A stretch of 64,000 nt of DNA. Origin: Lucinisca nassula (taxonomy: Eukaryota > Mollusca > Bivalvia > Lucinida > Lucinidae). The stretch's first letter is position 1. Each line of letters starts with the position of its first letter. A program made the translations under genes and the position numbers. The stretch is taken from assembly GCA_963580285.1 (NCBI GenBank), contig OY757021.1, positions 91,499,221 through 91,563,220 of the forward strand, in the 5' to 3' direction. The notes beneath the pieces were generated by a model. The model saw only the letters and a program-made list of their open reading frames with translations, was not told the DNA's origin and searched no databases. Below are positions 1 to 9,349 of this stretch, piece by piece.

Positions 1-1005
1 ATCATAACGACATATGCAGGCTGATCATATAAAATAATTAGGCTACATTTAGCAAATATTTCGCATGCTGTTCTCAAAATGTGCGTGTCATTGATACTAG
101 TACAGTAGAATTCCGCTTAAAGACCACTCCTGTATTAGGACCACTCCGCTATTAAGACCGGTTTTCGCCAGACACAAATTATTTCTTATATAATTAATTA
201 AGACCACCCCGCTATCCAGTATTAAGACCGCTTTCAACCGAATCTACCGTTACTGTTCTTTATTGAGACCACTTTTTGGCCAAGTCAAGTTAATTTGAAT
301 CTCTCAGTTCATTGGTCAATATAATTTTTTGCTGGATTCCTCATCATTACAACAGATCTTGGTAATGTTCACACATTTCTCTAAAGGTGTGAAAAACAGC
401 AGTTTACCTGTAGTAATCAGTGTGTTGTTTTGAAAAGATTTTTTATGCTATGTGAATAAATAGTTTTAATAATTTTGGTAATGTGCAGCTCTGTTTCTTC
501 AGAAAGAAGATTATTGTGGAACAATTGTTATCATTAATGTGATTTTTATTGGTGTAATATTGTCTATAATTACATATAATGAGGAAAAGAACAGTAAAGT
601 TAAAGACAGCAAGATTTACCAAAAAGCAATAAAATAGGCACAGTGCACATAAAAAAATATTTAAATCCGTCTTGCCAGCAATATTTTTTTCACCAATTCC
701 ATTATAAAGGACCACCCCGCTAATAAGACCACTTTTTAGAAGTCTAGAAAGTGATCTTAAAGTGAATGACCACCATTTTTTTCCCCCAGATCCATTTTAT
801 AGTAACACCATTGAGGAATGATAAAATCGCATTCTTCATCTAAACTGTTTCTCTAATTAACTGTAATGGCGCATTTAAGTTGCTGATAGGGTGTCAGACA
901 TGTTTACATAGTATATCTCCTGGGGTGACCTCACGGCAACTGCAACAAATCTCGGTATTTTAGCAGCTGAGGTTTAAAGAGAAGAAAGTGAACATTAAAA
1001 CAAAA

Positions 1006-1233
1006 ATGCCTTCTTGTATGGCCAAATACTGCACGGTGAAAAGACGACAAGGAATTAGCTGTTTTGCTATCCCTGACCCTAAGAAACATAGAGAGTTAAA
1101 ATGTGAAAAATGAATTCATAATCTTGGAACAGAGAATCTCAACATCAAGACATTTGTTTATGCAAAGCATAACATTGTTTGTGCTAAACATTTTGAAGAT
1201 AGCTATTTTCAAGTGTACTTGATGGTTTCTTGA
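1006..1233 (+). pseudogene. THAP zinc-finger relic
   Basis: From the ATG at 1006 the frame begins MPSCMAKYC and, after a stop, continues to CAKHFEDSYF. This fits the C2CH THAP DNA-binding domain: C4 and C9 as the first metal ligands, the C and H of CAKH as the last pair, an FAIP-type F..P segment near residue 20-23, and the HFE..YF close of the fold. The frame has a TGA at 1111-1113 exactly where THAP domains carry their invariant tryptophan (EK-stop-IHNLG), so the simplest reading is a TGG to TGA change. The frame then stays open to the stop at 1231. THAP domains bind DNA in P-element-type transposases and in domesticated factors. No transposase body follows, so this is a broken fragment. 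Confidence 0.65.
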
Positions 1234-1259
1234 TTACTTATTTATTTTCTTTTCTTCAA

Positions 1260-1486
1260 TAACCCATTTAGCACCAGAAACCCAAAAATGGGTACCCTAG
1301 CAAACATTGCATGCCCAGACCAGATGCCCAGAATGCGGCATCTGATCAGGGCCTCCACTGTTTGCTAAAAGTCCAGTCATTTTCCAAATAAATTTTGATG
1401 AAAACACAACCTGACACCCATAAATTTTGAAATGAACTCCTGCTATATATAAAGAGGAAGATTCCATTTGGTACAAAAAGGGTTAA
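1260..1486 (-). mobile_element. MITE-P copy (TTAACCC...GGGTTAA)
   Basis: A roughly 227 bp unit bounded by TAACCCATTT and AAAAAGGGTTAA. Its core has a GATCAGG...CTGATC dyad and a GTTTGCTAAAAGTCCAGTCA segment. At least seven further copies occur in the window (see 4853, 15550/18503, 19788, 42186, 52672, 60347). The TTAA edge and inverted ends suggest a TTAA-targeting non-autonomous DNA transposon. Confidence 0.6.
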
Positions 1487-1596
1487 TTAATGCATATCAT
1501 TATCATTTAACCAATCATTACATTAACACGCCTTGACAAGTTTAGGTAAAATTTATTTGCTTTTTACATAGTATTTTGTGATATTTTTAAAGCATA

Positions 1597-1680
1597 GATT
1601 GTGGGTACTCGTTAGAAATGTCTCAATGAGGCGATTCCTTTGAGCACCCATAATTTATGTTTTGGAGAAATTATCAGAAT
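1597..1680 (+). repeat. MITE-H fragment (hairpin family)
   Basis: Carries the AGATTGTGGGTACTCGTTAG arm and a decayed opposite arm (GAGCACCCATAATTTATG), followed by the family's typical TTTTGGAGAAATTAT tract. Its left/right arms form a degenerate inverted repeat. Confidence 0.5.
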
Positions 1681-2072
1681 ATATACATATGTCCTTTTAA
1701 ATCCCCATTTTACCTACAAAAACTCCTCTTCTGTGAACTCGGGCTCATACTGATAGCCCTCAGTATCAAACTCAGGAAAACTGTCGTCAAAGTCTTTATT
1801 TTCGTCCAAAGACATAATGAAGCCTTATGTAAGATGCTGAACTGACAGCCTATTCAAAGGATTTTTGAGAATTCAACCTGATTAGAGAGCCTAATCACTT
1901 CTTCTTTAGTAGCTGCATAGAGAGACATAGAGCTACTACAGTCTCCATGAGATCAGGACTTTAGCAAACATGTTGAACCCTGGGAAAGATTTGGATTACC
2001 TTGGGGAAAATATGGCCGCTGCCAGAAGACTTCACTGAAACCATTAAATGTTGATTTAATTACCTTAGCAGG

Positions 2073-2612
2073 CTGTCTCTGGCTGGGCTCATCGGAGTCT
2101 AACTGTTGGTTTTCTTTTGCTCCAGCATTTCAGTGGTTTCTTGCTGTCGAGTCCTCACCGTTGTCTCACCTCTGTGGTTCTTTGATTTTTGTGTTCACGG
2201 AGATGTTGCACTGATGAGTTAGGAGGCCTTCATGCGGACTGAACAAATTATTTGTCTAAATAGCGACGGAAGTAAGGGCGAGGATTGTGGCCACGTAAAA
2301 TCGATTTAAGCCCCCCAGTGGAAATCTTCCACTGACCGTTCCAAGGCGGCTCTTCTGTGGCAATTTATTTATGTTGTTGTTTGTTACTTACTGTGTGTAT
2401 CACTTGTGTCTTTTTATTTTTGGATGGCCATATGGCCATTTTGTGGGAAAGTAACTGTCCTTATGGCCTTCCTTTGTTTAGGTTTCCATTATGGTCTGGT
2501 CGCTTAATGTTTTTATTTCTTTCCCTTTGGTGTCTTTTATGGGTGGAGTAAGTTAATTGTATCAATCCCTGATCTTTGTTTTACTTCTACTTTTCAATTG
2601 GTAATAAAAGTC
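2073..2612 (+). repeat. Solo Penelope-like terminal arm
   Basis: This block is closely similar to 31270-31790 (+) and to the reverse complement of 28463-28985, the two inverted arms of the Penelope-like element in this window. It ends with the same GATCTTTGTTTTACTTCTAC terminus. No RT sequence adjoins it here, so it is an isolated arm, nested in the mariner-like element. It holds a 64-codon version (2357-2551) of the small open frame seen in both other arms. Confidence 0.65.
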
Positions 2613-2921
2613 AGAGATTAATCTTTACAGTAACTTTTTCTTGCAAATGAAGTAATTATGTTATAAAGGTGGTCATTCACTTTAATAGCGGAATTTTACT
2701 GTAAATACGGATCATTCTCAGTCATTAATCAAGTCCTAGTGACACCTCCTCGTTGGTGCTAACTGGAAACATGGCTATGGATAAAACTTTTAAAACACTT
2801 TATTTGGGCTATCATTACCATGGCTAACATGACAGGTCGTTGAAATAATATTCCAAATTTAAATAATAATTACTATTCAATATGTTTTATACAGAAAAAA
2901 ATGCTATCTAATAAAATCGGA

Positions 2922-3062
2922 CCGAAACGACCCAGGCCGAATTGACCAAGGGCCGAAACGACCCACCGAAATAGGCCGAAACGACCCAGGTCCAAATATG
3001 GGCCGAAACAACCCAGGCCGAAACGACCCGGCCGAAAAGACTCAGGACCGAAACGTCCCGGA
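2922..3062. repeat. Minisatellite, GGCCGAAACGACCC unit
   Basis: About nine imperfect copies of a 14-17 bp unit of the form GGCCGAAACGACCCA. A second array of the same unit lies at 50870-51012. The two arrays are each followed by unrelated DNA, so they may be termini of an element not otherwise recognised. Confidence 0.7.
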
Positions 3063-3064
3063 TT

Positions 3065-3170
3065 CCCTTGGAGCAATACGACAGATGACGACCAGGGCTT
3101 TTCCCGTTCTATTTTCTGAACCGGAAGTACGTCACGAAAAAAGCTCCTATACATCGGCTGTGCTTCGCGC
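3065..3170. repeat. Dispersed repeat shared with 60215-60305
   Basis: About 100 bp including AGCAATACGACAGATGACG and GAAGTACGTCACGAAAAAAG recur almost unchanged at 60215-60305. No termini or coding sequence were recognised. Confidence 0.55.
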
Positions 3171-3548
3171 TGCATATCGCGAGATATAAGAGACTTTCTC
3201 TGGTGCCACATAGAGATGTAAAAAGACTTGATTCACATTTTACGAAATATTGACTGTATATAAATGGAAGCCGTGGTGCACCTTAGTTACTTAATCGGTT
3301 TTAAGACATTTTTAAGGCTGTAAAATAGGGTGGTGGACATTCATCATTTTAACCACAGACTGTACATATTATCAAGTGTTGAAAACCTAAGAAGATTCTT
3401 TTCGACTCTACAAGACATGCGTCGGATTCGGCGGAATTTATATCAACCAACCAACCAACCAATGGCGGGAAAGAATGTCAACAAAGTAATCAATCTACAT
3501 GAGAAAAAAATTAACAATCTACAATTTACATTCATCAACGATTTTGTT

Positions 3549-3644
3549 TGATTTGAGGTATAACATCCCCGTCAACACTGTAAAGGTCATTTTGGAGATA
3601 TTGCTTCCAATTTTGTGGGATTTTTACACGACCTCGAGATGAAA
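3549..3644 (-). mobile_element. SINE-C, 3' tail half of a split copy
   Basis: On the plus strand this starts GATTTGAGGTATAACATCCC and runs to AGATGAAA, where the 3645-5738 transposon interrupts it. The other half resumes at 5747. It fixes the insertion point of that transposon and shows that SINE-C was there first. Confidence 0.75.
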
Positions 3645-4149
3645 GGTTTCTGGTCAACTCGTACCTAAGTCAACTCGTACCTTAGTCAACTCGTACCCGA
3701 ATTTGGTCAACTCGTACCTTAGTCAACTGAACTCGTACCTAAGTCAAATCGTACCTTAGTAAAAATAAAATTTGTTTTGGGGTAAGTTTGGCTTAAGTAC
3801 ACATATATACAGGTCAACTTTATGGTCTATGCAGACTCCTGATCCTTTTCCCGACGATGAAGGCGATACATAGTGTGTGCATGACGCCATTACGCACGTG
3901 CGCCAAAATGGCGCCTTTCATGTGTATGACCCCCATATCCCTTTAGCCAGACATAATTTATGGGTGATCGTTAGATCTATGCTCCAGAGGGATGTGATTG
4001 GTACATAACACCATGCTCAACATAAGACGAACTTCATATGTAAATATGTAAATGAAAATAACGAGAAAAATATAATTGTAGAACTTACATTTCATGCTCA
4101 GTTGCAAATAAAATGTAGTTATACAATTATAATTTGTTCTCATATATGC

Positions 4150-4480
4150 TCAAAACATAAATGTTGGCTAACATAAATGTTGCATATTCCTTATTACTGT
4201 TACTTTACGATAACACACCCGTGCAATATGGTGCGTTTTTCACATCTCCAAAATGGCAATTTTTCTTATGAAAATCCGTGTTTTTTTGTTTGTTTTTTTT
4301 TTTTTTCTTATTTATACTTCAAACATAGGCTACGATCTTTAGTTGGAACGACTCTAACGAGTACCCTCAACCTATGTATTGGAGCATAAATAAAGAAAGA
4401 TAATGTATACCCCCGTAAACCCGAGTTTCTCTATATAAAGTGAGGTTTAGGGTGCGCCCATTGCACGGACAAAACCGGTT
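4150..4480 (+). repeat. MITE-H copy
   Basis: Decayed copy with the GGCTACGATCTTTAGTTGG / CTAACGAGTACCC stem remnants and the family's second hairpin (GTAAACCCGAGTTTCTCTAT then AAAGTGAGGTTTA). Confidence 0.5.
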
Positions 4481-4852
4481 TCATGTCGGTGAGTATAAAC
4501 ACAGCGGGATGTACAGGTAGCAAATAAAAATAAATTCAGTTATTTATATAATTTTATTGCTTTAATTATAAACATTTATTATACCGTTTAACTAACAAAC
4601 TCTTAAATAAAAACAATCATCACGAATGCAAGTCTATATGAATTTGTCCCTCTTAAAACCCACTTTTATATATAAATAGTAAAACTGGGATTTAGTTTTA
4701 AGTTTTGTCAGAACAAAAACAGCCGCTCGCCGGCAAAATTAAAGCAATTAAAAACAGCCTTTAATGAAGGACGATTAGATTAAACTAGTACCGATAATCG
4801 TTTTTTTACACCCACATTAATCGGTACACGATTAACTAAAGTATTAATTAAA

Positions 4853-5210
4853 TTAACCCAAATGGAATCTTCCATCTTATATATTTCGAAATTTAGGGGT
4901 GTCAGGTTGTGTTTTCTTCAAAATTTATTCGGGAAGTGGCTATACTTTTTCAAACAGCGTCCGCCCTGATCAGACGTCGCCGCGTTCTGCGGGCATTCAG
5001 TGTTTGACTACCCAAATGGAATTTGCCATCTTATATATTTCGAAATTTAGGGGTGTCAGGTTGTGTTTTCTTCAAAATTTATTCGGGAAGTGGCTAAACT
5101 TTTTCAAACAGCGTAGGCCCTGATCATACGACGCCGCGTTCTGCAGCGTCTGATCTGGGCCTGCAGTGTTTGACAAGGCATCCCTTTGTGGGTTTCTGAT
5201 ACTGAATGGG
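4853..5210 (+). repeat. MITE-P, two partial copies in tandem
   Basis: TTAACCCAAATGGAATCTTCC opens a first copy, and CCCAAATGGAATTTGCCATC at 5010 opens a second near-identical one, so about 157 bp is duplicated head to tail. A third fragment is at 5285-5370. Both sit inside the 3645-5738 transposon. Confidence 0.6.
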
Positions 5211-5217
5211 TTAAAAG

Positions 5218-5221
<4 letters not shown>

Positions 5222-5254
<33 letters not shown>
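5222..5254. repeat. (AAT)n microsatellite
   Basis: Eleven ATA/AAT triplets between two MITE-P fragments; a more interrupted AAT tract follows at 5376-5428. The long N, Y or L homopolymer translations here are artefacts of this repeat. Confidence 0.95.
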
Positions 5255-5257
<3 letters not shown>

Positions 5258-5746
5258 GAGCAGGTTGATGGCGCGCCATCGCATATCCCCGCGTTCTGCG
5301 GCGTCGGATCTTGGCCTGCAGTGTTTGACAAGGTACCCCTTTGTGGGTTTCAGGGACGGAATGGGTTTAAAGTGAATAATACTAATAAAATAATAATAAT
5401 AAAAATGAGAATAAAAATAATAATAACTAGAGCAGGTTGATGGCGCGTGATCGCAAATCCCCGCGCTGTGAAAACCATGTTACAATAAAAGGACCCAAAG
5501 TACTTCTTTCTGGTCTCCGGTGAACTCAAGACATGTCTCGGGGCAAGTTATAACCCATTTCAACTATTGTTCGGCAAAAACTAGAGTACCCCACCTACCC
5601 CCGGGGTACGAGTTGACCAAAATAGGTACGAGTTGACTAGGGGGTACGAGTTGACCAACGAACGGGTACGAGTTGACCAAAAACAGGTACGAGTTGACTC
5701 AGGTACGAGTTGACTTAGGTACGAGTTGACCAGTTACCAGATGAAA

Positions 5747-5860
5747 TGACATCTCAAGCCCTATCGCCCAATGAAACCAATAGGGTTTATAAGCATGGAA
5801 GGTCCGACACTCGCACCGCTTTGCCTGGGCAGACTTAAATCCTCTAAACCCCATTCTACA
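5747..5860 (-). mobile_element. SINE-C, head-side half of the split copy
   Basis: Continues the SINE-C copy interrupted at 3644, from TGACATCTCAAGCCCTATCG through GGTTTATAAGCATGGA and CGCACCGCTTTGCCTGGG. It then fades out after about 5850, so the head is missing. Confidence 0.7.
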
Positions 5861-6484
5861 ATGTAAAAGTGGGTTCAAGGGGGTCCCATTTCTCGATGTT
5901 GAGAAGCCCGGCTGGGTAGGAACGGTCACATCTTATTTGCATAGTAAAAGCTCATAAAATTTCAATCAGTAATCAAATACTCATTAGTGCTACACTGAAA
6001 TTCCTATTTATCCTTAATTTTAATGATATATCTCTCCAGAAAGTGCCGAACATTACATTACCGTCAGTCCTCTAATACCATTGTCTCCTGTCTGTGTTGC
6101 GCTTTTGATGTGCTACTATGTAAAATGTGCTATATTTATAATATCGTTTGTTTCATCGTCGTTTGCTCAAACCCATAATCAAGTGTATGAAGTTGGCTTG
6201 GAGTCTGGAGTATGGAGTTTGGAATTCAATTTATTCCGTCGTAGTAAAGTAAAGTAAAATATTAGCGAATGTTACGCAAAATCGATATTCCAAGCCGCGA
6301 ATCCCGAGCCAAGTTCACACACTCCCCATAATCTTTCACCGAGTCTCACTTGGCATTTTCAGCTAACTTATTTTGTAATAGCTTACCCAGCAATATAAGA
6401 CTGCGGTACAGTGTATGTTTGAGTTTTGCGTCCCACTAACAATTAATAGTTGAGGTCATATGGAGATGGGACTTTATTCTTACA
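5861..6484. other. No recognised feature
   Basis: AT-rich unique-looking sequence. I see no coding frame, terminal repeat or tRNA-like box in it. Confidence 0.5.
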
Positions 6485-6489
6485 CAAAA

Positions 6490-6740
6490 CCATAGATTGT
6501 GGGTACTCGTTAGATTTGTTTGATTTGAGGTTTAACGTCCCCATCAACACTGTATATGTCATTTTGGAGACGTCGGTTCCAATTTTGTGGGACGTTTACC
6601 CGACATTGAGATGAAAAGACATCTCAAGCCCTGTCGCCCAATGAAGCCAATAGGGTTTATAAGCCCATATATTTCTTCAAGCCCCGATGGGCTCGTTAGA
6701 ACCACAATGTGGGGGCCGGTTCTAACGAGCACCCACAATC
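6490..6740. repeat. MITE-H copy split by SINE-C
   Basis: The left arm ATAGATTGTGGGTACTCGTT (6492-6511) and right arm CTAACGAGCACCCACAATCT (6723-6742 region) are the two halves of a MITE-H hairpin, separated by the SINE-C copy at 6515-6691. Confidence 0.65.
6515..6691 (-). mobile_element. SINE-C copy, internally deleted
   Basis: A 177 bp copy from TTTGTTTGATTTGAGG to CCCCGATGGG, lacking the middle third of the element. The 9 bp CTCGTTAGA flanks it on both sides (6506-6514 and 6692-6700), duplicated from the MITE-H arm it entered. This places SINE-C mobility after MITE-H at this site. Confidence 0.8.
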
Positions 6741-6970
6741 TGTTTGGTTTATGAGACGAGGAGCTTTGCCAATGCACCACAGAGGCTTCTTAATTAAATG
6801 TAAATATGTTTTTATGTTCTTATTAAAAACCTGTAAATTACACTTTATATGACTTCTCAATACTTTCAATACCTAAAGCGGCTAGCATACTTCTAAAGTC
6901 AACCTACACTTAATAGCAGAATACATATTACCAAAGACATATAATTCTCTAACTTATGACTAAAATAAAG

Positions 6971-7040
6971 GTCCGTTCCGGTTATTCCAGGTCCGTTCCG
7001 GTTATTGGGTCCATTCCGGTCCATTCCGGTTAGTAAACGT
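6971..7040 (-). repeat. Minisatellite, CCGGAATGGACC unit
   Basis: Read on the minus strand it runs TACGTTTACTAACCGGAATG, then GGACCGGAATGGACCC and AATAACCGGAACGGACC. It is the uninterrupted version of a sequence split at 14988-15033 and 23880-23935, and so serves as a pre-insertion reference. Confidence 0.65.
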
Positions 7041-7050
7041 ACCCCCGAAC

Positions 7051-7384
7051 AACTGTGCAATCCCGACTCTGAAAAGCTTAGACAAGTATTGAGTGACAAG
7101 AAAGCGTCAAGAACATATTTTAACACGTGTATTTAATCTTTCTGGTAATAAGATAAGACCAGACATTGGCAAACTTAAATGTAATATGTAAATAGGCTTA
7201 GCCTAAGAGCGAGCACAGCATAGCATACACGAGTCTATGCAACTATATAATTCCACGAAACTGATGCTGTAATAACAAAGCATAGTAGCTCATAAACAGT
7301 GATAAGGATAAAAACTTTATTTAACTTAACATATCTGAAAGATATCTGATTCTGATATCTTTCAGAAACAAGTAACATCAACTG
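7051..7384. other. No recognised feature
   Basis: Nothing identifiable except a short GATATCTTTCAG/CTGAAAGATATC dyad around 7335-7365. Confidence 0.5.
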
Positions 7385-7391
7385 CATGACA

Positions 7392-7462
7392 TAGCCGGGG
7401 ATCGAGACCTACAACCTCATCCCAAAGCGGACACTCCACCACTGAGCCATCAAAGCTGGTAA
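7392..7462 (-). mobile_element. tRNA-derived SINE head
   Basis: On the minus strand it reads TGGCTCAGTGGTGGAGTG (A-box-like) followed 30-40 nt later by GGTCTCGATCCCCGGC (B-box-like). The arms do not close into a full tRNA and there is no proper acceptor stem, so this is a Pol III promoter relic of a SINE, not a tRNA gene. Confidence 0.55.
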
Positions 7463-7505
7463 CACCACAATTACATCAGAACTAGAATATGGTAGGTTTT
7501 TTTTG

Positions 7506-7722
7506 TTTAGTTTTTACGGCCCTTTCAAGATTATTTCACTTTGTCGAGTCGATCGTTAATCAGAGGTGGGCGAAAACCAGGGTACCTGGAGAAAAACCAC
7601 CCGACCTTCCGTTGCAGAACTTGGCATCTCACATGTTACCCAAGCGAGGTTCAAACCACAGCGGTGAGACACCTAATGATCAAGAGTCAGCGCTCTTAAC
7701 CACTAGGCCATGGAGGTCCGTA
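7506..7722 (-). mobile_element. SINE-B copy
   Basis: Reverse complement gives the CCTAGTGGTTAAGAGCGCTG head, a GGTTTGAACCTCGC B-box-like site, then the shared body with ACGGAAGGTCGGGTGG, ending in GGGCCGTAAAA. The tRNA-like head marks it as a tRNA-derived SINE. Five other copies are in the window. Confidence 0.75.
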
Positions 7723-7835
7723 AAGAATATGGTAGGAGACGTTGTCTTTGAATTATTGGCTTTCTGACATTTTTAATTCTGATTTACGTCAGTCTGCTGT
7801 GGTAACCATAAAAGTATGGAATATTTTGGATCTTT

Positions 7836-8060
7836 AGCCTTCTTCTACAAGATACATTCTGATTCAGTGTCTATTGATAAAGATGGGTACTTGACCCCTG
7901 TAACGGTGTCGGCCCAAGCGGGGGCATCAAGATTGGACGACTCGCGGTGTCGTATATGCCAGTCCTATAGCGATGCCCTGAAGAACTCGTTCTTTCCTAG
8001 AACTATTCCCCAATGGGATAGTCTCCTCAATAAAGTTTTCCAACTGCAATAATGTGCCAA
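7836..8060 (+). pseudogene. LINE-3 ORF2 C-terminal fragment
   Basis: The frame (LAFFYKIHSDSVSIDKDGY ... FFPRTIPQWDSL) matches the C-terminal end of the LINE-3 reverse-transcriptase protein at 49609-49860 in the opposite strand. Only about 70 codons remain. Its 3' end abuts the 3' tail of another LINE-3 copy in opposite orientation. Confidence 0.75.
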
Positions 8061-8068
8061 CAAGAGAC

Positions 8069-8512
8069 TCTATCTATCTATCTTCTTATACTGAGTCGGT
8101 CATATCTGGCCATTACCTCAGTTGATTGGGTGGCTAAATTTAGAATTTAGCTGAAAAAAAAAAAAAGAGAGAGAGGCACTGGATGCGTCCTTAAAACTAT
8201 TTACAATCTGCATAACAGAGGTATCCTAAAACGCATACCTCTGAGACCCAATCTTACACTGTGCGGGCTTTGAACTCTTCTGCTGACTTGGCATTCACCG
8301 CAGAGGAGGGAAGACTATTCCATTGGGGAATAGTTCTAGGAAAAAACGAGTTCTTCAGGGCATCACTATAGGACTGGTATCTACGATATTGTGAGTCGTT
8401 TAATTTTGATGCCCTTGTTTGGGTCGACAGTGTTACAGGGGTCAAGTACCTATCTTTATCAATAGACACTGAATCAGAGTGTATCTTGTAGAAGAAGGTT
8501 AAAAAGGACTGC
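8069..8512 (-). mobile_element. LINE-3 3' end fragment
   Basis: On the minus strand it holds 71 C-terminal codons (8469-8254), a 3' UTR, and the terminal AGTATAAGAAGATAGATAGA. It is nearly identical to 49431-49872. Truncated at the 5' side at about 8512, as is typical for LINE insertions. Confidence 0.85.
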
Positions 8513-8685
8513 TCACGAGCGTGTATTTCTTCATAGCACCGCCAATTTCTTTCTTTTCCTTCCTTTATTTTAATTTTCTTTATTTCTTTCCTTCGTTCTT
8601 TCTTCCCTCTCTTTCTAATATAGTAACAAATAAGTGCACTTATTTGAGATATTTCATTTTTTTCCTAAAAAGATTTGTTGAGGGT

Positions 8686-8944
8686 TTTGTTTGTTTAATT
8701 TGAGGTTTAACGTCCCCGTCAACACTGTATAGGTCATTTTGGAGACGTTGCTTCCGATTTTGTTGGATTTTTTTTACCCGACATTGAGATGAAATGACAT
8801 CTCAATCCCTGTCGCCCAATGAAATCAATAGGGTTTATAAGCATTGACGGATCGACTCGCACCGCTTTGCCTGGACAGGCTTAGCTCTGCCTGAAAGCAT
8901 CATACAGCCCATTTATTTCTTCAAGCCCCAATGGGCGGGGGCCG
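8686..8944 (-). mobile_element. SINE-C copy with 14 bp target duplication
   Basis: Runs on the plus strand from TTTGTTTGTTTAATTTGAGG to GGGCGGGGGCCG. GATTTGTTGAGGGT occurs directly on both sides (8672-8685 and 8945-8958). A 14 bp duplication is retroposon-like, and supports a SINE, rather than a DNA transposon, for this family. Confidence 0.88.
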
Positions 8945-9349
8945 GATTTGTTGAGGGTACGTATTAGAATCCTGTGGGAGTAAGTTGTAATGAGACCCAC
9001 CACATGTTTTCTATCTTTTTCATGTGGATACCCGTTAGAATCCTTGGTAAGACGATTATGACTACCCACGAGATATTTCTTTATTTTGTTCTTATTTCTT
9101 TCTTTTTCTATCCTACAAAGGAACCGGATAAGAATAACAGCAGTTATCGATGAGATTCCGAATTAAAAAAAAAATGTTATGGGTACAGAAAAAAGCGACA
9201 AGAAGAAACAAACATACTTGTCCTCAAACTCAGCAGCAATAAAACACGCCTATATTATTTTGACCCACAACCTTGTATTGGAAGAGAGAGAGAAACGTCA
9301 TGACGTTGTTTTGACGTTGATACGACGTTGCAAACACGTAATGTGCCAA

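Larger units (their letters stand above)
103..2701. mobile_element. mariner/pogo-like DNA transposon, 2.6 kb, degenerate
   Basis: The left end reads CAGTAGAATTCCGCTTAAAG and the right end, read in reverse complement, CAGTAAAATTCCGCTATTAA, so these are matching inverted termini. A TA dinucleotide sits immediately outside each end (101-102 and 2702-2703), as expected for Tc1/mariner/pogo target duplication. Subterminal copies of an AGACCACTCCGCTATTAAG-like motif recur near 110-240 and 706-735. The only coding relic seen inside is a THAP finger (1006-1233); no DDE/D catalytic domain is visible. A MITE-P copy (1260-1486), a MITE-H half (1597-1680) and a Penelope-like arm (2073-2612) are nested inside. 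Termini and TA duplication are seen; the superfamily is inferred from them. Confidence 0.7.
3645..5738. mobile_element. DNA transposon with minisatellite inverted ends
   Basis: The left end begins GGTTTCTGGTCAACTCGTAC and the right end, in reverse complement, GGTAACTGGTCAACTCGTAC. Each end continues as several tandem copies of GGTCAACTCGTACCTTA (3655-3765 and 5606-5735, in inverted orientation). The 8 bp AGATGAAA flanks both sides (3637-3644 and 5739-5746) and rejoining them restores an uninterrupted SINE-C. No transposase frame is visible in the 2094 bp. The 8 bp duplication would fit hAT- or MULE-like integration, but the ends match neither family obviously. Confidence 0.75.

Noticed and set aside
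2205..2250. CTGATGAG in the Penelope-like arm as a third hammerhead
   Set aside because: CTGATGA is present, but no GAAA follows a closable stem II, no stem I partner is found, and the copy at 31425 lacks the motif.
3645..5738. Classification as a standard hAT element
   Set aside because: The 8 bp duplication fits, but the GGTWWCTGG ends and tandem termini are not hAT-like, so the family was left open.
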